Made by a program: the position numbers and the translations under genes
From: Psychrobacillus sp. OK028
GTDB taxonomy: Bacteria > Bacillota > Bacilli > Bacillales_A > Planococcaceae
Length of the DNA stretch: 64,000 bases
Direction of reading: 5' to 3'
Assembly: GCF_900103605.1 (NCBI RefSeq)
Contig: NZ_FNHY01000012.1
Coordinates: forward strand, 1-64,000
In this document: positions 16,519 to 26,422 of the stretch, one piece after another
Position numbering within the stretch: the stretch's first letter is position 1
Layout: the number at the start of each line of letters is the position of its first letter
The notes under the pieces: model-generated
The model's input: only the letters and a program-made list of their open reading frames with translations
What the model was told of the DNA's origin: nothing
The model's database searches: none

Positions 16519-18006
16519 TCATTCTTTACTTTCCTTCAACAAACGTAACGTTTCATCGAATTCTTTTTCAATTTCTGCATTCGGTTTGTATGTCATTAAG
16601 CTGACTACAACCGCTACGATCAAAGCAAGTACAAAACCAGGGACGATTTCATATAATGCTCCTGAAAGTGCATCATTATTACCCCAGATTACTACAACAA
16701 TAGCACCTACTACCATACTTGCCAAAGCACCAGCTGAAGTGATTTTTCTCCAGTAAAGTGATAATAAGATAACTGGACCAAATGCTGCACCGAAGCCTGC
16801 CCATGCAAATGCTACTAGACCTAAGATTGTCTCATTTTGTTCCCATGCAAGGATTGCAGCAGCAATGGAAACTACTAATACGGCGATACGTCCATAGTTT
16901 ACATACGTTCGGTCCGATGCATCCGTTTTAATAATAGCTTTGTATAAATCTTCTATTAATGCTGAAGATGTAACGATTAATTGAGAAGAAATTGTACTCA
17001 TAATAGCCGCTAATACAGCAGCTAATATTAAACCAGCTATAAATGGATGGAAAACAACTTGCCCTAGTACAATGAATACTGCCTCAGGACTTGATAGCGT
17101 TACCTCAGGATTTTGTTGGAAGTAAGCAACTCCAACTAGTGCAGTAGTAATTGCACCAACAAGACTTAAAATCATCCAGCCAATACCGATTCTGCGAGCT
17201 TGTTTTGTTTCTTTAACAGAGCTAATAGCCATAAAGCGAACGATAATATGTGGCTGCCCAAAGTAGCCTAGTCCCCAGGCTATCGAGGAAATGATACCTG
17301 CAGCAGTTGTCCCAGCAATAAGACTTAAGTGAGTAGGGTTCACAGCTTTAATTGATTCCACTGTTTCACCGATTCCACCAGTCAAAAATACACCAAAGAT
17401 AGGTACACATATTAAAGCAAGGAACATAAGTAACCCTTGAAGGAAATCTGTGTAACTAACCGCAAGGAATCCTCCAAATAATGTATAAGCTACAACTACC
17501 CCTGAAACGACTAAAAGTCCTGTATGATAGTCTAAACCGAATGAGCTCTCAAAGAAAACTCCTCCTGCTACCATTCCAGAGGATACATAAAACGTGAAAA
17601 ATAGTAAAATGATTAAACCGGATGCAATACGTAATAATCGAGATGATTGCTTTAAACGACTTTCTAAATAACTAGGAATCGTAATAGAATCGCTTGATAC
17701 TTGCGTGTATACACGAAGTCTTGGTGCTACATAAAGCCAGTTTAGATATGCACCAATTGTAAGTCCGATAGCAATCCAAGCTTCACCCATACCTGATAAA
17801 TAAATTGCGCCTGGTAATCCCATTAGTAACCAACCAGACATATCCGCGGCTCCAGCACTAAGTGCCGTAACAGCAGGGCCAAGTGAGCGTCCACCGAGCA
17901 TATAATCCGTTAAATTGGCGGTTTTTCTGTAAGAGTACCAGCCAATTGCGAGCATTGCGATCATATAAATAATAATGGCCGTAAGTTGATAAGTTTCTGC
18001 TGACAT
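16519..18006 (-). CDS. putP: Sodium/proline symporter (PutP/OpuE type)
   Basis: A 495-residue SSS-family carrier with about 13 membrane helices, the usual length for PutP and OpuE. Family marks include GGRSLGPAVTALSAGAADMSGWLLMGLPG near the start, SYTDFLQG and the SSQLIVTSSALIEDLY loop in the second half. It imports proline with sodium, either as nutrient or as osmoprotectant; the sequence alone does not decide which. The frame is open to 18081, but ATG at 18006 follows GGGAGGAGG at a normal distance and starts the family N-terminus. Confidence 0.92.
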   Translation of the reverse strand: MSAETYQLTAIIIYMIAMLAIGWYSYRKTANLTDYMLGGRSLGPAVTALSAGAADMSGWLLMGLPGAIYLSGMGEAWIAIGLTIGAYLNWLYVAPRLRVYTQVSSDSITIPSYLESRLKQSSRLLRIASGLIILLFFTFYVSSGMVAGGVFFESSFGLDYHTGLLVVSGVVVAYTLFGGFLAVSYTDFLQGLLMFLALICVPIFGVFLTGGIGETVESIKAVNPTHLSLIAGTTAAGIISSIAWGLGYFGQPHIIVRFMAISSVKETKQARRIGIGWMILSLVGAITTALVGVAYFQQNPEVTLSSPEAVFIVLGQVVFHPFIAGLILAAVLAAIMSTISSQLIVTSSALIEDLYKAIIKTDASDRTYVNYGRIAVLVVSIAAAILAWEQNETILGLVAFAWAGFGAAFGPVILLSLYWRKITSAGALASMVVGAIVVVIWGNNDALSGALYEIVPGFVLALIVAVVVSLMTYKPNAEIEKEFDETLRLLKESKE

Positions 18007-18141
18007 AATAAACATCCTCCTCCCAAACTTCATAATAACATGGTAAGAATTAAGGTGCATTAAATATTTTTCAATACCCATAATTTACTATTATTTTAGA
18101 ATAATGAAAAAGTGTTTTTAAAAAAGAAGGAGTGCATTTCA

Positions 18142-19305
18142 ATGAAATTTTTCCACACAGCAGATTGGCATCTTGGTAAATTGGTACAGGGTGTATATAT
18201 GACAGAGGACCAACGTGTTGTATTGCAACAATTTCTACAAGCAATAGATATAGAAAAACCAGATGCCGTAATTATTGCAGGTGATTTGTATGATCGAGCA
18301 GTTCCCCCAACGGAAGCAGTGCATCTACTCGATGAAATGTTTGCTGAGATTGTATTGAAACACAAAATTCCCTTATTAACTATTGCAGGTAATCATGATA
18401 GTCCAGGACGCCTAAACTTTGGAAGTAAACTAATGAAAGAAACCGGCTTACATATTGTGGGTCAATTAAGTCGAGATATACAGTCTGTCATTTTAAATGA
18501 CCATTTTGGTGAGGTGCATTTCCACCTTGTACCGTATGCCGATCCTTCACAAGTTCGATACCTATTGGAAGAAGAGACAATTATTACACATAACCAGGCT
18601 ATGAAAAAAATAATAGAATCAATAGAAGAGAAGATGGATAAAACGAAAAGGCATGTATTTATAGGACATGCATTTGTGACTCCCCATGGCCAGGAGGAGG
18701 AAAATACAAGTGATTCTGAACGTCCTTTAGCTATAGGCGGAGCAGAATATGTGGATGCTAGTCTGTTCAAACCGTTTCATTACACAGCTCTTGGTCATTT
18801 ACACCAGGCTCACTATGTATTAAACGAAACAATTCGATATTCTGGGTCTCCACTGAAATATTCAATTTCCGAGGAGCACCATAAAAAAGGCTTTTTCATT
18901 GTAGAGATGGATGCGGACGGTAATACGAAGGTCGACAAAAGATTACTTGAACCTCATCGAGATATCCGCACTGTAGAGGGGTTTTTACAGGATATATTAA
19001 AACAGCCTGTTAGCGAAGACTATGTGTTCGTGAAGCTATTGGATGACACCCCAATTTTATCTCCAATGGAACAAATACGAACAGTCTATCCTAACGCTAT
19101 GCATGTAGAACGTAAAGCGTTCCAGTTAATGGCTCTGTCAGAAGAAAAGAAAGTTGGACGGATGAAAAAGGATGAGTTCACCTTATTTCGTTCGTTTTAC
19201 ACAGAAGTCAGTGGAAAAGAAGCATCAGAAGAAACGGAACAAATTTTTAAAGACGTATTAACTGTATTAGCACAGGAAGAACGGGAAGGAGGAAAAACCA
19301 ATTGA
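18142..19305 (+). CDS. sbcD: Exonuclease SbcCD subunit D
   Basis: A 387-residue Mre11-family nuclease subunit. The phosphoesterase motifs appear in order: FFHTADWHLGK, IAGDLYDRA, IAGNHDSPGR, FIGHAFVT and TALGHLHQAH. With SbcC it forms a complex that opens DNA hairpins, trims blocked ends and helps process replication errors. The frame extends ten codons upstream, but ATG at 18142 follows AGAAGGAG and matches the family start. Its stop overlaps the TTG start of sbcC (TTGA). Confidence 0.95.
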   Translation: MKFFHTADWHLGKLVQGVYMTEDQRVVLQQFLQAIDIEKPDAVIIAGDLYDRAVPPTEAVHLLDEMFAEIVLKHKIPLLTIAGNHDSPGRLNFGSKLMKETGLHIVGQLSRDIQSVILNDHFGEVHFHLVPYADPSQVRYLLEEETIITHNQAMKKIIESIEEKMDKTKRHVFIGHAFVTPHGQEEENTSDSERPLAIGGAEYVDASLFKPFHYTALGHLHQAHYVLNETIRYSGSPLKYSISEEHHKKGFFIVEMDADGNTKVDKRLLEPHRDIRTVEGFLQDILKQPVSEDYVFVKLLDDTPILSPMEQIRTVYPNAMHVERKAFQLMALSEEKKVGRMKKDEFTLFRSFYTEVSGKEASEETEQIFKDVLTVLAQEEREGGKTN

Positions 19306-22300
19306 AACCAATTCAACTGAAAATGAGTGCGTTTGGTCCATACAAATTTACCGAAACGATTGATTTTACAGAGCTAAACGGCAATCAGCTATTTGTAATT
19401 TCTGGAGCAACTGGAGCGGGGAAAACGACTATATTTGATGGTATTTGTTTTGCTCTATATGGAGCAGGAAGCGGGGAGGATCGTCGCGATACGAAAATGA
19501 TGCGTAGCGATTTCGCAACGGATGATACACATACTTCTGTTGAGCTGATCTTTGAGATACATAATCGACGTTACCGTATTTTAAGGCAGTTAGCTCATGT
19601 GAAAAAGGGAAATAAAGGTGCAACAGGTGAGCGATATGAATTTTTTGAAGTACAAGCAACTGGAGAAGTGCCTGTAGTAGAAAGACAGATTGTATCGGAG
19701 ATTAACAAAAAAATAGAAGAAATAATTGGATTGACTTTAGATCAGTTCAGTCAGATTGTCATGCTTCCTCAAGGGGAGTTTAGAAAGCTCCTTACGTCTA
19801 CTACAGAAAACAAAGAGGCAATATTACGTAAAATTTTTAAAACAGAGCCATACAAAATGATTCACGAAAAGCTCAAAGAGAAAAAGGTTATTGCAGAGGC
19901 AGAACTTAAAAAAGAACAATTGACACAGGATAATTTTACGGAAAAGATTATTGCTACATTTCCTAATCGACCGTCTAATCTTTTTCAATTAATTGAGGAA
20001 GATAACTTTAATATTTTTCAATTAGTAGAAGCATTAAAAGAAGAGATTAGTTTTTATAAAGAGAAGATAGCATTAGATGAGCGTAATAGCGAAGAAGCAT
20101 ACGAGATGCATATGAACAAACAAAAGGCTTACCATGAATCGAAAGTGATCAATAACCGCTTTAGCGAGCTAGAAGTAAAAGAGAAACAACTGGAGGCATT
20201 AAAAGAACGTAAAGACGAATTCATACAGAAGCAGCAACAATTAGATTCTTCTGAACGTGCAAGCATTATAGAACCTGTTGAAAATTATTTTAATGAGCTC
20301 GAGCTAGAGGTTAAAGGAAAGCAGAATCAATTGGAGAAAGCACAGAAAGAAAAAGTCATTGCAGAAGATAATTTGCAGCAAGTAGAAGTTATCTATGCTA
20401 GAGAATCCAAAAATATAGAGTCAAGGGAAAAAAGTGTGGAGACAGTTATCTATTTAAATAGTCTACTACCTATATTTGAGGAGTTAGAGATTAAAAGAAA
20501 CGAGCTATTGTCACTAGAAAAAAGCAGCACACGCTTAGAACAACAGCTTTCGACAATTGCAGTAAATCTCCAAGATCAAAAGGAACTGGGTAGAGTACAG
20601 AAACTAGAAATAGAGAAACTAGAAGAACTAATAGAACCGTTAGATAGTAAAGTCCAACAACTTACATTGCTCCAAGCACAGCACAATAAACTTCAAGAAT
20701 ATAAAGTCGTTGATCAAGAACTACATATGCTAATTACGGAAGAAACAAAACAACAAGACAAGTTTGAACAAAGTAAAGAAGCATATGAAGACATTGAACA
20801 ACTGTGGATAGGGAGTCAGGCCAGTATACTTGCATCTAAACTAGTAGAGGGTGAGCCATGTCCAGTATGTGGAAGCAAAGATCACCCCAATACCCACACT
20901 GGGAATGATGAGCGGTTTGTTGATGAAAGTGCGCTTCGAATGGCAAAAGCAACATTAAATAAGGAAGAATCTACTTTATTAACTTTTAAGGCGAAAAAAG
21001 AGACTGCAGAAGCCCAAATACAAAAGGTGCTCGTTCAATTGGAGGAATATGAAGTAGATGCTGGATTAGTGGAGCAAGTAGAAACGGATCTGCTAGATCT
21101 GCAGCGAGAGGTTCAACAGCTCCGCCTAGAAAAAGAAACGCTTTCTTCCTTAAAGCAACCTTATAAAGAGACCTTAGCCAAAGTTGAAAAGTTAGAACAA
21201 GAAAAACAAGAGGTGGAGACATTATACAGGGAGCAGTCTAGCCAAGCGAAGCAAGCAAAAGCGGTATATGAATCGAAGCTTTCGACAATACCTAGTCATA
21301 TACCGACTTTACAAGACCTACACACAGAAATTGATTATGCGAAGAAACAAAAAGAACAATTGGCACTTGCGTGGGAAAATGCACAAAATAGAATGAAATC
21401 TTCCAATGATGCATGTACAAAAGCCCGCATAGCAATAGAGCATACACATAAGTCTTTACAGGAAGCTGAAGTAAAACGAGATAAAGCTCTAGCACAATTC
21501 AAAGAATCTTTAAGCAAAGCCTCGTTTGAAACATTAGAAGTATATTTGGCTGCTAAGCTGACAGAAGCAGAGCGCTCAGTCTTGAAAATACAATGTGAAG
21601 AATATAAACAGCGGACTCATACATTAACGGAGCAGGTAAGAGAAGGGAAAGTCCAATTGGAGAACAAAACTAAAGTGGATTTGTCTCCTCTAGAAGCAGA
21701 ATTGGAGCAGCTAAAAGAAGAATATGAAAAAGCACTGGCTACTAGTAATAGTACAAAGGAATACGAAAAAGCAGGAAGAGAAATAGAAGAAAAGATTGCC
21801 TCTACTAGTGAGAGAATCACACTGTTGGAGGAAAAAGTACACCAAATTATAGATCTCTACGACATATTAAGAGGTCACAACCAACTAAAAATATCATTTG
21901 AGCGATATGTCCAAATTGAATATTTGGAGCAAATTGTACTGGTGGCAAACGAACGCCTAAAGCATATGTCGAGTGGTCAATTCCAATTGCTACGAAGTGA
22001 AAGACAGGAAACGCATGGTAAGCAAAGCGGTCTTGGATTAGATGTATACGATGCTTATACAGGTCAAAAACGAGACGTAAAAACTTTGTCAGGGGGCGAA
22101 AAATTCAATGCCTCTTTATGTCTGGCACTAGGAATGGCAGATATCATCCAAAGTTTCCAAGGTAATATCCGTATTGAAACAATGTTTATCGATGAAGGTT
22201 TTGGATCCCTCGATGAAGAATCTTTAAACAAAGCCATTGATACATTAATTGACTTACAAAAATCAGGTCGTATGATTGGCGTCATCTCCCATGTAGCAGA

Positions 22301-22382
22301 GCTAAAAGCAGCCATCCCTGCTATTTTAGAAGTAGAAAAACAAAAAGAGGGCTATAGTAGAACAAAATTTGTCGTTAAATAA
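19302..22382 (+). CDS. sbcC: Exonuclease SbcCD subunit C
   Basis: A 1026-residue SMC/Rad50-like ATPase. The N-terminus has Walker A SGATGAGKTTIFDGICFALYG and the Q-loop MLPQGEFRKLL. Two long coiled-coil arms (about 180-510 and 560-850) flank the zinc hook CPVCGSKDH. The C-terminus has the signature TLSGGEKFNASLCLALG and Walker B METMFIDEGFGSLD-like MFIDEGFGSLDEE. It tethers DNA ends and powers the SbcD nuclease. It starts at TTG with GGGAAGGAGG upstream and overlaps sbcD by 4 bases. Confidence 0.95.
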   Translation: MKPIQLKMSAFGPYKFTETIDFTELNGNQLFVISGATGAGKTTIFDGICFALYGAGSGEDRRDTKMMRSDFATDDTHTSVELIFEIHNRRYRILRQLAHVKKGNKGATGERYEFFEVQATGEVPVVERQIVSEINKKIEEIIGLTLDQFSQIVMLPQGEFRKLLTSTTENKEAILRKIFKTEPYKMIHEKLKEKKVIAEAELKKEQLTQDNFTEKIIATFPNRPSNLFQLIEEDNFNIFQLVEALKEEISFYKEKIALDERNSEEAYEMHMNKQKAYHESKVINNRFSELEVKEKQLEALKERKDEFIQKQQQLDSSERASIIEPVENYFNELELEVKGKQNQLEKAQKEKVIAEDNLQQVEVIYARESKNIESREKSVETVIYLNSLLPIFEELEIKRNELLSLEKSSTRLEQQLSTIAVNLQDQKELGRVQKLEIEKLEELIEPLDSKVQQLTLLQAQHNKLQEYKVVDQELHMLITEETKQQDKFEQSKEAYEDIEQLWIGSQASILASKLVEGEPCPVCGSKDHPNTHTGNDERFVDESALRMAKATLNKEESTLLTFKAKKETAEAQIQKVLVQLEEYEVDAGLVEQVETDLLDLQREVQQLRLEKETLSSLKQPYKETLAKVEKLEQEKQEVETLYREQSSQAKQAKAVYESKLSTIPSHIPTLQDLHTEIDYAKKQKEQLALAWENAQNRMKSSNDACTKARIAIEHTHKSLQEAEVKRDKALAQFKESLSKASFETLEVYLAAKLTEAERSVLKIQCEEYKQRTHTLTEQVREGKVQLENKTKVDLSPLEAELEQLKEEYEKALATSNSTKEYEKAGREIEEKIASTSERITLLEEKVHQIIDLYDILRGHNQLKISFERYVQIEYLEQIVLVANERLKHMSSGQFQLLRSERQETHGKQSGLGLDVYDAYTGQKRDVKTLSGGEKFNASLCLALGMADIIQSFQGNIRIETMFIDEGFGSLDEESLNKAIDTLIDLQKSGRMIGVISHVAELKAAIPAILEVEKQKEGYSRTKFVVK

Positions 22383-22395
22383 AGGAGATATTCAC

Positions 22396-22902
22396 ATGGA
22401 ACAGGATAGATTCTTTTTAGAGTTGGCATTGGAAGAAGCAGAGAAGGCATTGCAGGAGAACACGTATCCTGTTGGTGCGATAATCGTAGATGAAGATTTC
22501 AATGTGGTCGGAAAAGGTAGAAATAGAGTGCATTCTAGCCAAGATATCACAGCCCATGCTGAAATAGACGCTATGCGAAATGCGGGACATGCAATCTTTG
22601 ATGCCAAAATTAACAACAAAAAATTCACTATTTACAGCACATTGGAGCCTTGTCCTATGTGTACGGGAGGAATTTTATTTGCTAAAATTCAACGAGTTGT
22701 CTGGCTACTAAATGACGAACCAGGGTTTGGTGGATATAAGAAGATAAAGGGTTCCTCTGTATTCGAGGAGAAATTTAATCGAATTGAAATGGTAGAGGAG
22801 CCATTGGAAGATTTGAAAATGAGGCAGCTAGATTTAATGGCTAATTGGGCAACGAACCCTAACAATGTGATCTCGCTGCGTCAGAAGATAAGGCTGCACT
22901 AA
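22396..22902 (+). CDS. Nucleoside/guanine-type deaminase
   Basis: A 168-residue zinc deaminase of the cytidine/deoxycytidylate deaminase-like superfamily. The zinc site is HAEIDAM (proton shuttle Glu) with PCPMCTGG as the two-cysteine part. The insert FGGYKKIKGSSVFEEKFN differs from the usual TadA ending, so a guanine or free nucleoside deaminase is more likely than the tRNA enzyme. ATG at 22396 has AAAGGAG before it. An earlier open stretch lies inside sbcC. It starts 13 bases after sbcC and is probably co-transcribed. Confidence 0.85.
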   Translation: MEQDRFFLELALEEAEKALQENTYPVGAIIVDEDFNVVGKGRNRVHSSQDITAHAEIDAMRNAGHAIFDAKINNKKFTIYSTLEPCPMCTGGILFAKIQRVVWLLNDEPGFGGYKKIKGSSVFEEKFNRIEMVEEPLEDLKMRQLDLMANWATNPNNVISLRQKIRLH

Positions 22903-23165
22903 TAATAGTAGTCAAATATAATATAGTGACAAAGCAGACTGTTATTTAGGGATACTATTCAGTAATGAAGGTTGAAGAAAGTAGATTTGCTTTTATACTA
23001 GTGGAAATAAGGAAAAATAGTAAGTGTTTACTAAATAAAGTAGCACAATAGCGAACGAAATTGTATTTTCGAGAGCTTCCTATATGAAAAAGAAAACATC
23101 TTTTTCCTAGTTATACAAAAAGGATTAACCTGTTTCTAAGAGTTGCAGGAGGACGACAGACAGAT
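22903..23165. other. Intergenic stretch without a recognisable gene
   Basis: I see no frame with an RBS and no tRNA or riboswitch fold. ATTTTCGAGAGC and AAAAAGAAAACATCTTTTTCC give weak local hairpins only. A segment with similar composition to the repeat that follows begins at 23166. Confidence 0.5.
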
Positions 23166-23268
23166 AAAGTGAAACTTCAATTAGTGGGGCTTCAACCCCA
23201 CTGATTGTTAGTTGAACCATTCAGGCATTAACGGGCAGTTGGTTACTGCCCGTTAATGCGGGACAAAA
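23166..23268. repeat. Intergenic palindromic repeat, family AGTGAAACTT, copy 1
   Basis: Two hairpins follow each other: AGTGGGGCTTC/AACCCCACT, and TTAACGGGCAGT/ACTGCCCGTTAA, joined by GATTGTTAGTTGAACCATTC. A related copy at 54278-54426 shares AAGTGAAACTT, the CAGTGGGG/CCCACTGA hairpin, GACCATTC, GGGCAGTTG and CCCGTTAATGCGGGA. The element seems to be mobile or dispersed in the genome; its function is unknown. Confidence 0.75.
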
Positions 23269-23313
23269 GTCATAAGATTACCGAAAAAAATTAAGTCTGA
23301 CCAAAGTCCTTCC

Positions 23314-23337
23314 AAACCTGTAGAAACAGGTTTTTTC
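23314..23337 (+). terminator. Terminator-like hairpin
   Basis: AAACCTGT and ACAGGTTT form an 8-bp stem with an AGAA loop, followed by TTTT on the plus strand. It would end plus-strand transcripts coming through the repeat before they enter the protease gene from its 3' side. Confidence 0.65.
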
Positions 23338-23355
23338 TTTCCTTAAGCTTAATAC

Positions 23356-24657
23356 CTATTTGATAATATTTAAAAATTCTTCCTCGCTATACACCTCAAG
23401 CATGTTTAAAGCAGAATAGCCTTGTGGATCTTCAATTTTTGGATCTGCCCCATATTCATATAGGAGAGCAGCCATTTCATAGTTATCGTATTCCAATGCA
23501 GCAGTTAGCGCATTGGAGTAATTATCCGATGTATTTGGATTAGCTCCAGCCTCCAACAATATCTGTGCTATCGTAATATTGCCTCCGTATATTGCATAAT
23601 GGAGAGCAGTTGTCTGCTCTGAATCCTTCTCCTCTAAATCCGTTCCACTAGATACAAGCTTTTTAACTTCTTCATCATCGCCATCTGAAACAGCTTCCAT
23701 TAAAGGTGTTAATGTCAAAGAATAATCCGAACTTAAATAGTCTTCTTCAGGAGAAAGTTCATTTAAAAAACCTTCAGAAAACAAACTAGCATATGTTAAA
23801 GTCCCGGCTGTAAATAAAGCTATTACTGCAATATAACCAACAAAGAAAATTCCAAAGAATGCACCTATACCAAGTGCGATTTTACTGGAGTTAGAGTAGT
23901 ATTTTGGTGTGCCTTCTATTTGCATAAAGTTCCCAACTGCTTGAATTCGTTTTGGTAAAAGCGGATGGGTAGATAACACTTCGCTTAACCATACGGCAAC
24001 ATTTGACTCCGTATGGATCTGTTCCAAATAAGCATCTTCGTTTACTTCTGTATATAACCTTTTTCCAATTCCAAGAATTGTAAGTGCATGTTTAGCAGCC
24101 ACACCATTTTGTATAAAATAGGCCGCCTCTCGATCACAGGTATATTCACATGATCTACTATACGCTTGTGCAAGAAATGGTATGAACTGTGCAGGCATGA
24201 TTAAAATATTCTTCCACACATGTCTCCTTTTGACATGAGAAAGTTCATGCGCAATGATGAAATCGAGCTCGGCTTCTCCTTTTTCTCTAGCAAGCTCAAA
24301 AACTTCCGAATAAATAACTACCATATTTCTACCTAGAAATCTTGTGGCGAATGCATTAAATGCTCCTTCTGAATGGATAACGAACACATCAGGAACTTTT
24401 TTTAAGTTCATTTTTTCCGATAAATACAAGACGCGTGCGTATTCATCTGGAAACTGTTTTTCGCTAATACGTATCCCATTGCCACGAATAGATCCGAGCA
24501 TAATAACATTTGCATAAAGCAAAAATGCGAAAAGAATAAGTAAAATTGCGATTCCGAATAAAGATACAATAGCAAGTATGTATAATAACAAACTAAAAAT
24601 AATGCTAATAACGAAATATGGAATTTCCCTATTAGAAGTTAAATCCCTCGATGACAA
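23356..24657 (-). CDS. M48-family metalloprotease fused to ankyrin repeats
   Basis: A 433-residue protein. Two membrane helices (about 15-58) are followed by an HtpX/Ste24-like peptidase domain with the zinc motif HELSH (H137, E138, H141) and the third ligand E171 in SRSCEYTCDREAA. A third helix lies at about 260-288. The last 125 residues are three to four ankyrin repeats (TPLMEAVSDGDDEEVKKLV; TALHYAIYGGNITIAQILLE). M48 enzymes clear misfolded membrane proteins. The ankyrin part is uncommon in this family and may pick the substrate or partner. The gene stands alone, with GGGAGGTC upstream of the ATG at 24657. Confidence 0.9.
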   Translation of the reverse strand: MSSRDLTSNREIPYFVISIIFSLLLYILAIVSLFGIAILLILFAFLLYANVIMLGSIRGNGIRISEKQFPDEYARVLYLSEKMNLKKVPDVFVIHSEGAFNAFATRFLGRNMVVIYSEVFELAREKGEAELDFIIAHELSHVKRRHVWKNILIMPAQFIPFLAQAYSRSCEYTCDREAAYFIQNGVAAKHALTILGIGKRLYTEVNEDAYLEQIHTESNVAVWLSEVLSTHPLLPKRIQAVGNFMQIEGTPKYYSNSSKIALGIGAFFGIFFVGYIAVIALFTAGTLTYASLFSEGFLNELSPEEDYLSSDYSLTLTPLMEAVSDGDDEEVKKLVSSGTDLEEKDSEQTTALHYAIYGGNITIAQILLEAGANPNTSDNYSNALTAALEYDNYEMAALLYEYGADPKIEDPQGYSALNMLEVYSEEEFLNIIK

Positions 24658-24805
24658 ATTAAATGACCTCCCTACTAAATATTTATTAACTTACCAAACT
24701 TTGTATTTCCCGTCAATTTGAAAAATCTTTTTAAACGTTAGTATTTCAAAGTCTTTCACACAATTTCCACTATCATCATATTATTTTTACAAGAGGTGGT
24801 GAAAA

Positions 24806-25627
24806 ATGCAGGAGGAAAAAGAGGGCAAATTATACAATCCCTATGAAACGGAACAACAGGAATGGAAGAAGCAACAGGTAAAAGAACGCGGAAAGCAATT
24901 ACTAACTATTGTTTCTCCTATTTTCATTCTTTTACTATGGGAAATTTGTTCAAGAACAGGTGTACTTGATATAAGATTTTTTCCACCACCATCTGCCATT
25001 GTTTCTACTTTTTTTGAATTGATGACAAGTGGGTTGCTATGGACTCATATTTCCGTCTCTTTATATAGAATTGCCGCTGGATTTTTATTGGGGGTTATAC
25101 CAGGAATACTTATCGGACTTCTCATGGGATTGTATGCACCGATCCGGCATTTTATCTCGCCGATTATCATGGCATTTATGCCTATTCCAACTTTGGCTTT
25201 ACTCCCTATTATTATTATCCTTTTTGGTATTGGAGACTTTTCAAAAGTTGTTACGATTGCAGGTAGTGTATTTTTCCCGGTGGTCATCAATACTGTCGCT
25301 GGTGTATTGAATATAGAAAAAGTTCATTTAGATGTAGCCAAAAATTATGGAGCAAGTCCAACCGACTTCTTTCTTAGAATTGCATTCCCAGGTGCACTTC
25401 CCGTAATGCTAGAAGGTATTCAGATGGGGCAGGCGATTGCACTTCTTACGATTGTCGCGGCTGAAATGATGGGTGCCACATCAGGTATTGGTTATTTGAT
25501 CTGGACTTCCTACAAAGCATTTATGTTAAAAGAGATGTTCGTCGGATTGATACTCATTTCTTTCTTTGGATTTTTGTTTTCTCTTTTCTTACGTGGTCTA
25601 CAAAGAAAAATTGTCCCTTGGAGGTGA
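24806..25627 (+). CDS. ABC transporter permease (SsuC/ThiX type)
   Basis: A 273-residue permease with about six helices. The BPD_transp_1 domain (about 90-265) carries the EAA loop VAKNYGASPTDFFLRIAFPGALP. It is the first gene of a three-gene importer operon with an ATPase and a lipoprotein. The protein belongs to the group that imports sulfonates, nitrate, taurine or thiamine precursors (HMP). No thiamine riboswitch was found upstream, so the substrate is open. The RBS is AAGAGGTGG. Confidence 0.9.
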   Translation: MQEEKEGKLYNPYETEQQEWKKQQVKERGKQLLTIVSPIFILLLWEICSRTGVLDIRFFPPPSAIVSTFFELMTSGLLWTHISVSLYRIAAGFLLGVIPGILIGLLMGLYAPIRHFISPIIMAFMPIPTLALLPIIIILFGIGDFSKVVTIAGSVFFPVVINTVAGVLNIEKVHLDVAKNYGASPTDFFLRIAFPGALPVMLEGIQMGQAIALLTIVAAEMMGATSGIGYLIWTSYKAFMLKEMFVGLILISFFGFLFSLFLRGLQRKIVPWR

Positions 25628-25631
25628 TTAA

Positions 25632-26411
25632 ATGGACCAACCAGTGAAAATTTCTATCGATAATCTGACGAAAGTATTTTATAAGAAAAATAATAGTGTA
25701 ACAGCTATACAAAATATTACGTTAAATGTTGCTGAAGGCGAGTTTGTCTGTATAGTCGGTCCAAGTGGATGTGGGAAAACAACTTTACTGCGAATTTTAG
25801 CTGACCTGGAGCAGCCAAGTTCGGGTACATTTTCAATCGAGTCAGATACAGACTTTCGACCACTACAATCGATGGTCTTCCAAGAGAAGGGAGTCATTCC
25901 CTGGTTGACTGTGGAAGAAAACGTTGCATTTGGACTGAAGATGCGTCATTTGCCGAAAGAATTTGTTCGTAAGCAAACCAATTATTATTTGAAAAAAGTT
26001 GGTCTTACCAAATTTTCCAAGCTATACCCGAAAGAACTCTCCGGCGGTATGAAACAACGTATAAGCATCGCACGTGCATTTGCGAATGATCCCGAAATTC
26101 TACTAATGGATGAACCATTTGCAGCACTGGATGAACAGAACAAATTCATCTTACAAGAAGAACTGCTTTCTATTTGGTCCGAGACAAAAAAAACGGTGAT
26201 ATTTATTACGCATAGTATCGATGAAGCTTTGTTATTAAGTGACCGTATCGTGTTGATGAGTGCTCAACCAGGAAAAATAGTAGAAGAAATAAAAGTTCCT
26301 CTACCAAGACCACGTACGATCGAGCAAGTTCGTGCAAATCTGGAAATGGCTGAGCAGTTTATAACAATTTGGAATCACCTGCAACAGGAAGTTCAAAAGT
26401 CGAGAAAGTAA
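25632..26411 (+). CDS. ABC transporter ATP-binding protein (SsuB/ThiZ type)
   Basis: A 259-residue ATPase. Walker A reads GPSGCGKTT (about 43-51), the Q-loop region MVFQEKGVIPWLTVEENV, the signature LSGGMKQRISIARA and Walker B ILLMDEPFAALD, with ITHSIDEA as the switch. The QEKGVIPW sequence is typical of nitrate/sulfonate/taurine importers. It begins 4 bases after the permease stop, with TTGGAGGTG as the RBS, and is followed by the binding protein. Confidence 0.94.
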   Translation: MDQPVKISIDNLTKVFYKKNNSVTAIQNITLNVAEGEFVCIVGPSGCGKTTLLRILADLEQPSSGTFSIESDTDFRPLQSMVFQEKGVIPWLTVEENVAFGLKMRHLPKEFVRKQTNYYLKKVGLTKFSKLYPKELSGGMKQRISIARAFANDPEILLMDEPFAALDEQNKFILQEELLSIWSETKKTVIFITHSIDEALLLSDRIVLMSAQPGKIVEEIKVPLPRPRTIEQVRANLEMAEQFITIWNHLQQEVQKSRK

Positions 26412-26422
26412 GGAGGAAATGT

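Noticed and set aside
22903-23165. Signal recognition particle RNA after the deaminase gene
   Set aside because: In B. subtilis scr follows tadA, but this deaminase does not look like TadA, and no SRP Alu/S-domain sequence is visible.
24658-24805. TPP riboswitch upstream of the ABC importer
   Set aside because: No CUGAGA/ACCUGA-type conserved core was found in this gap, so a thiamine role was not assigned.
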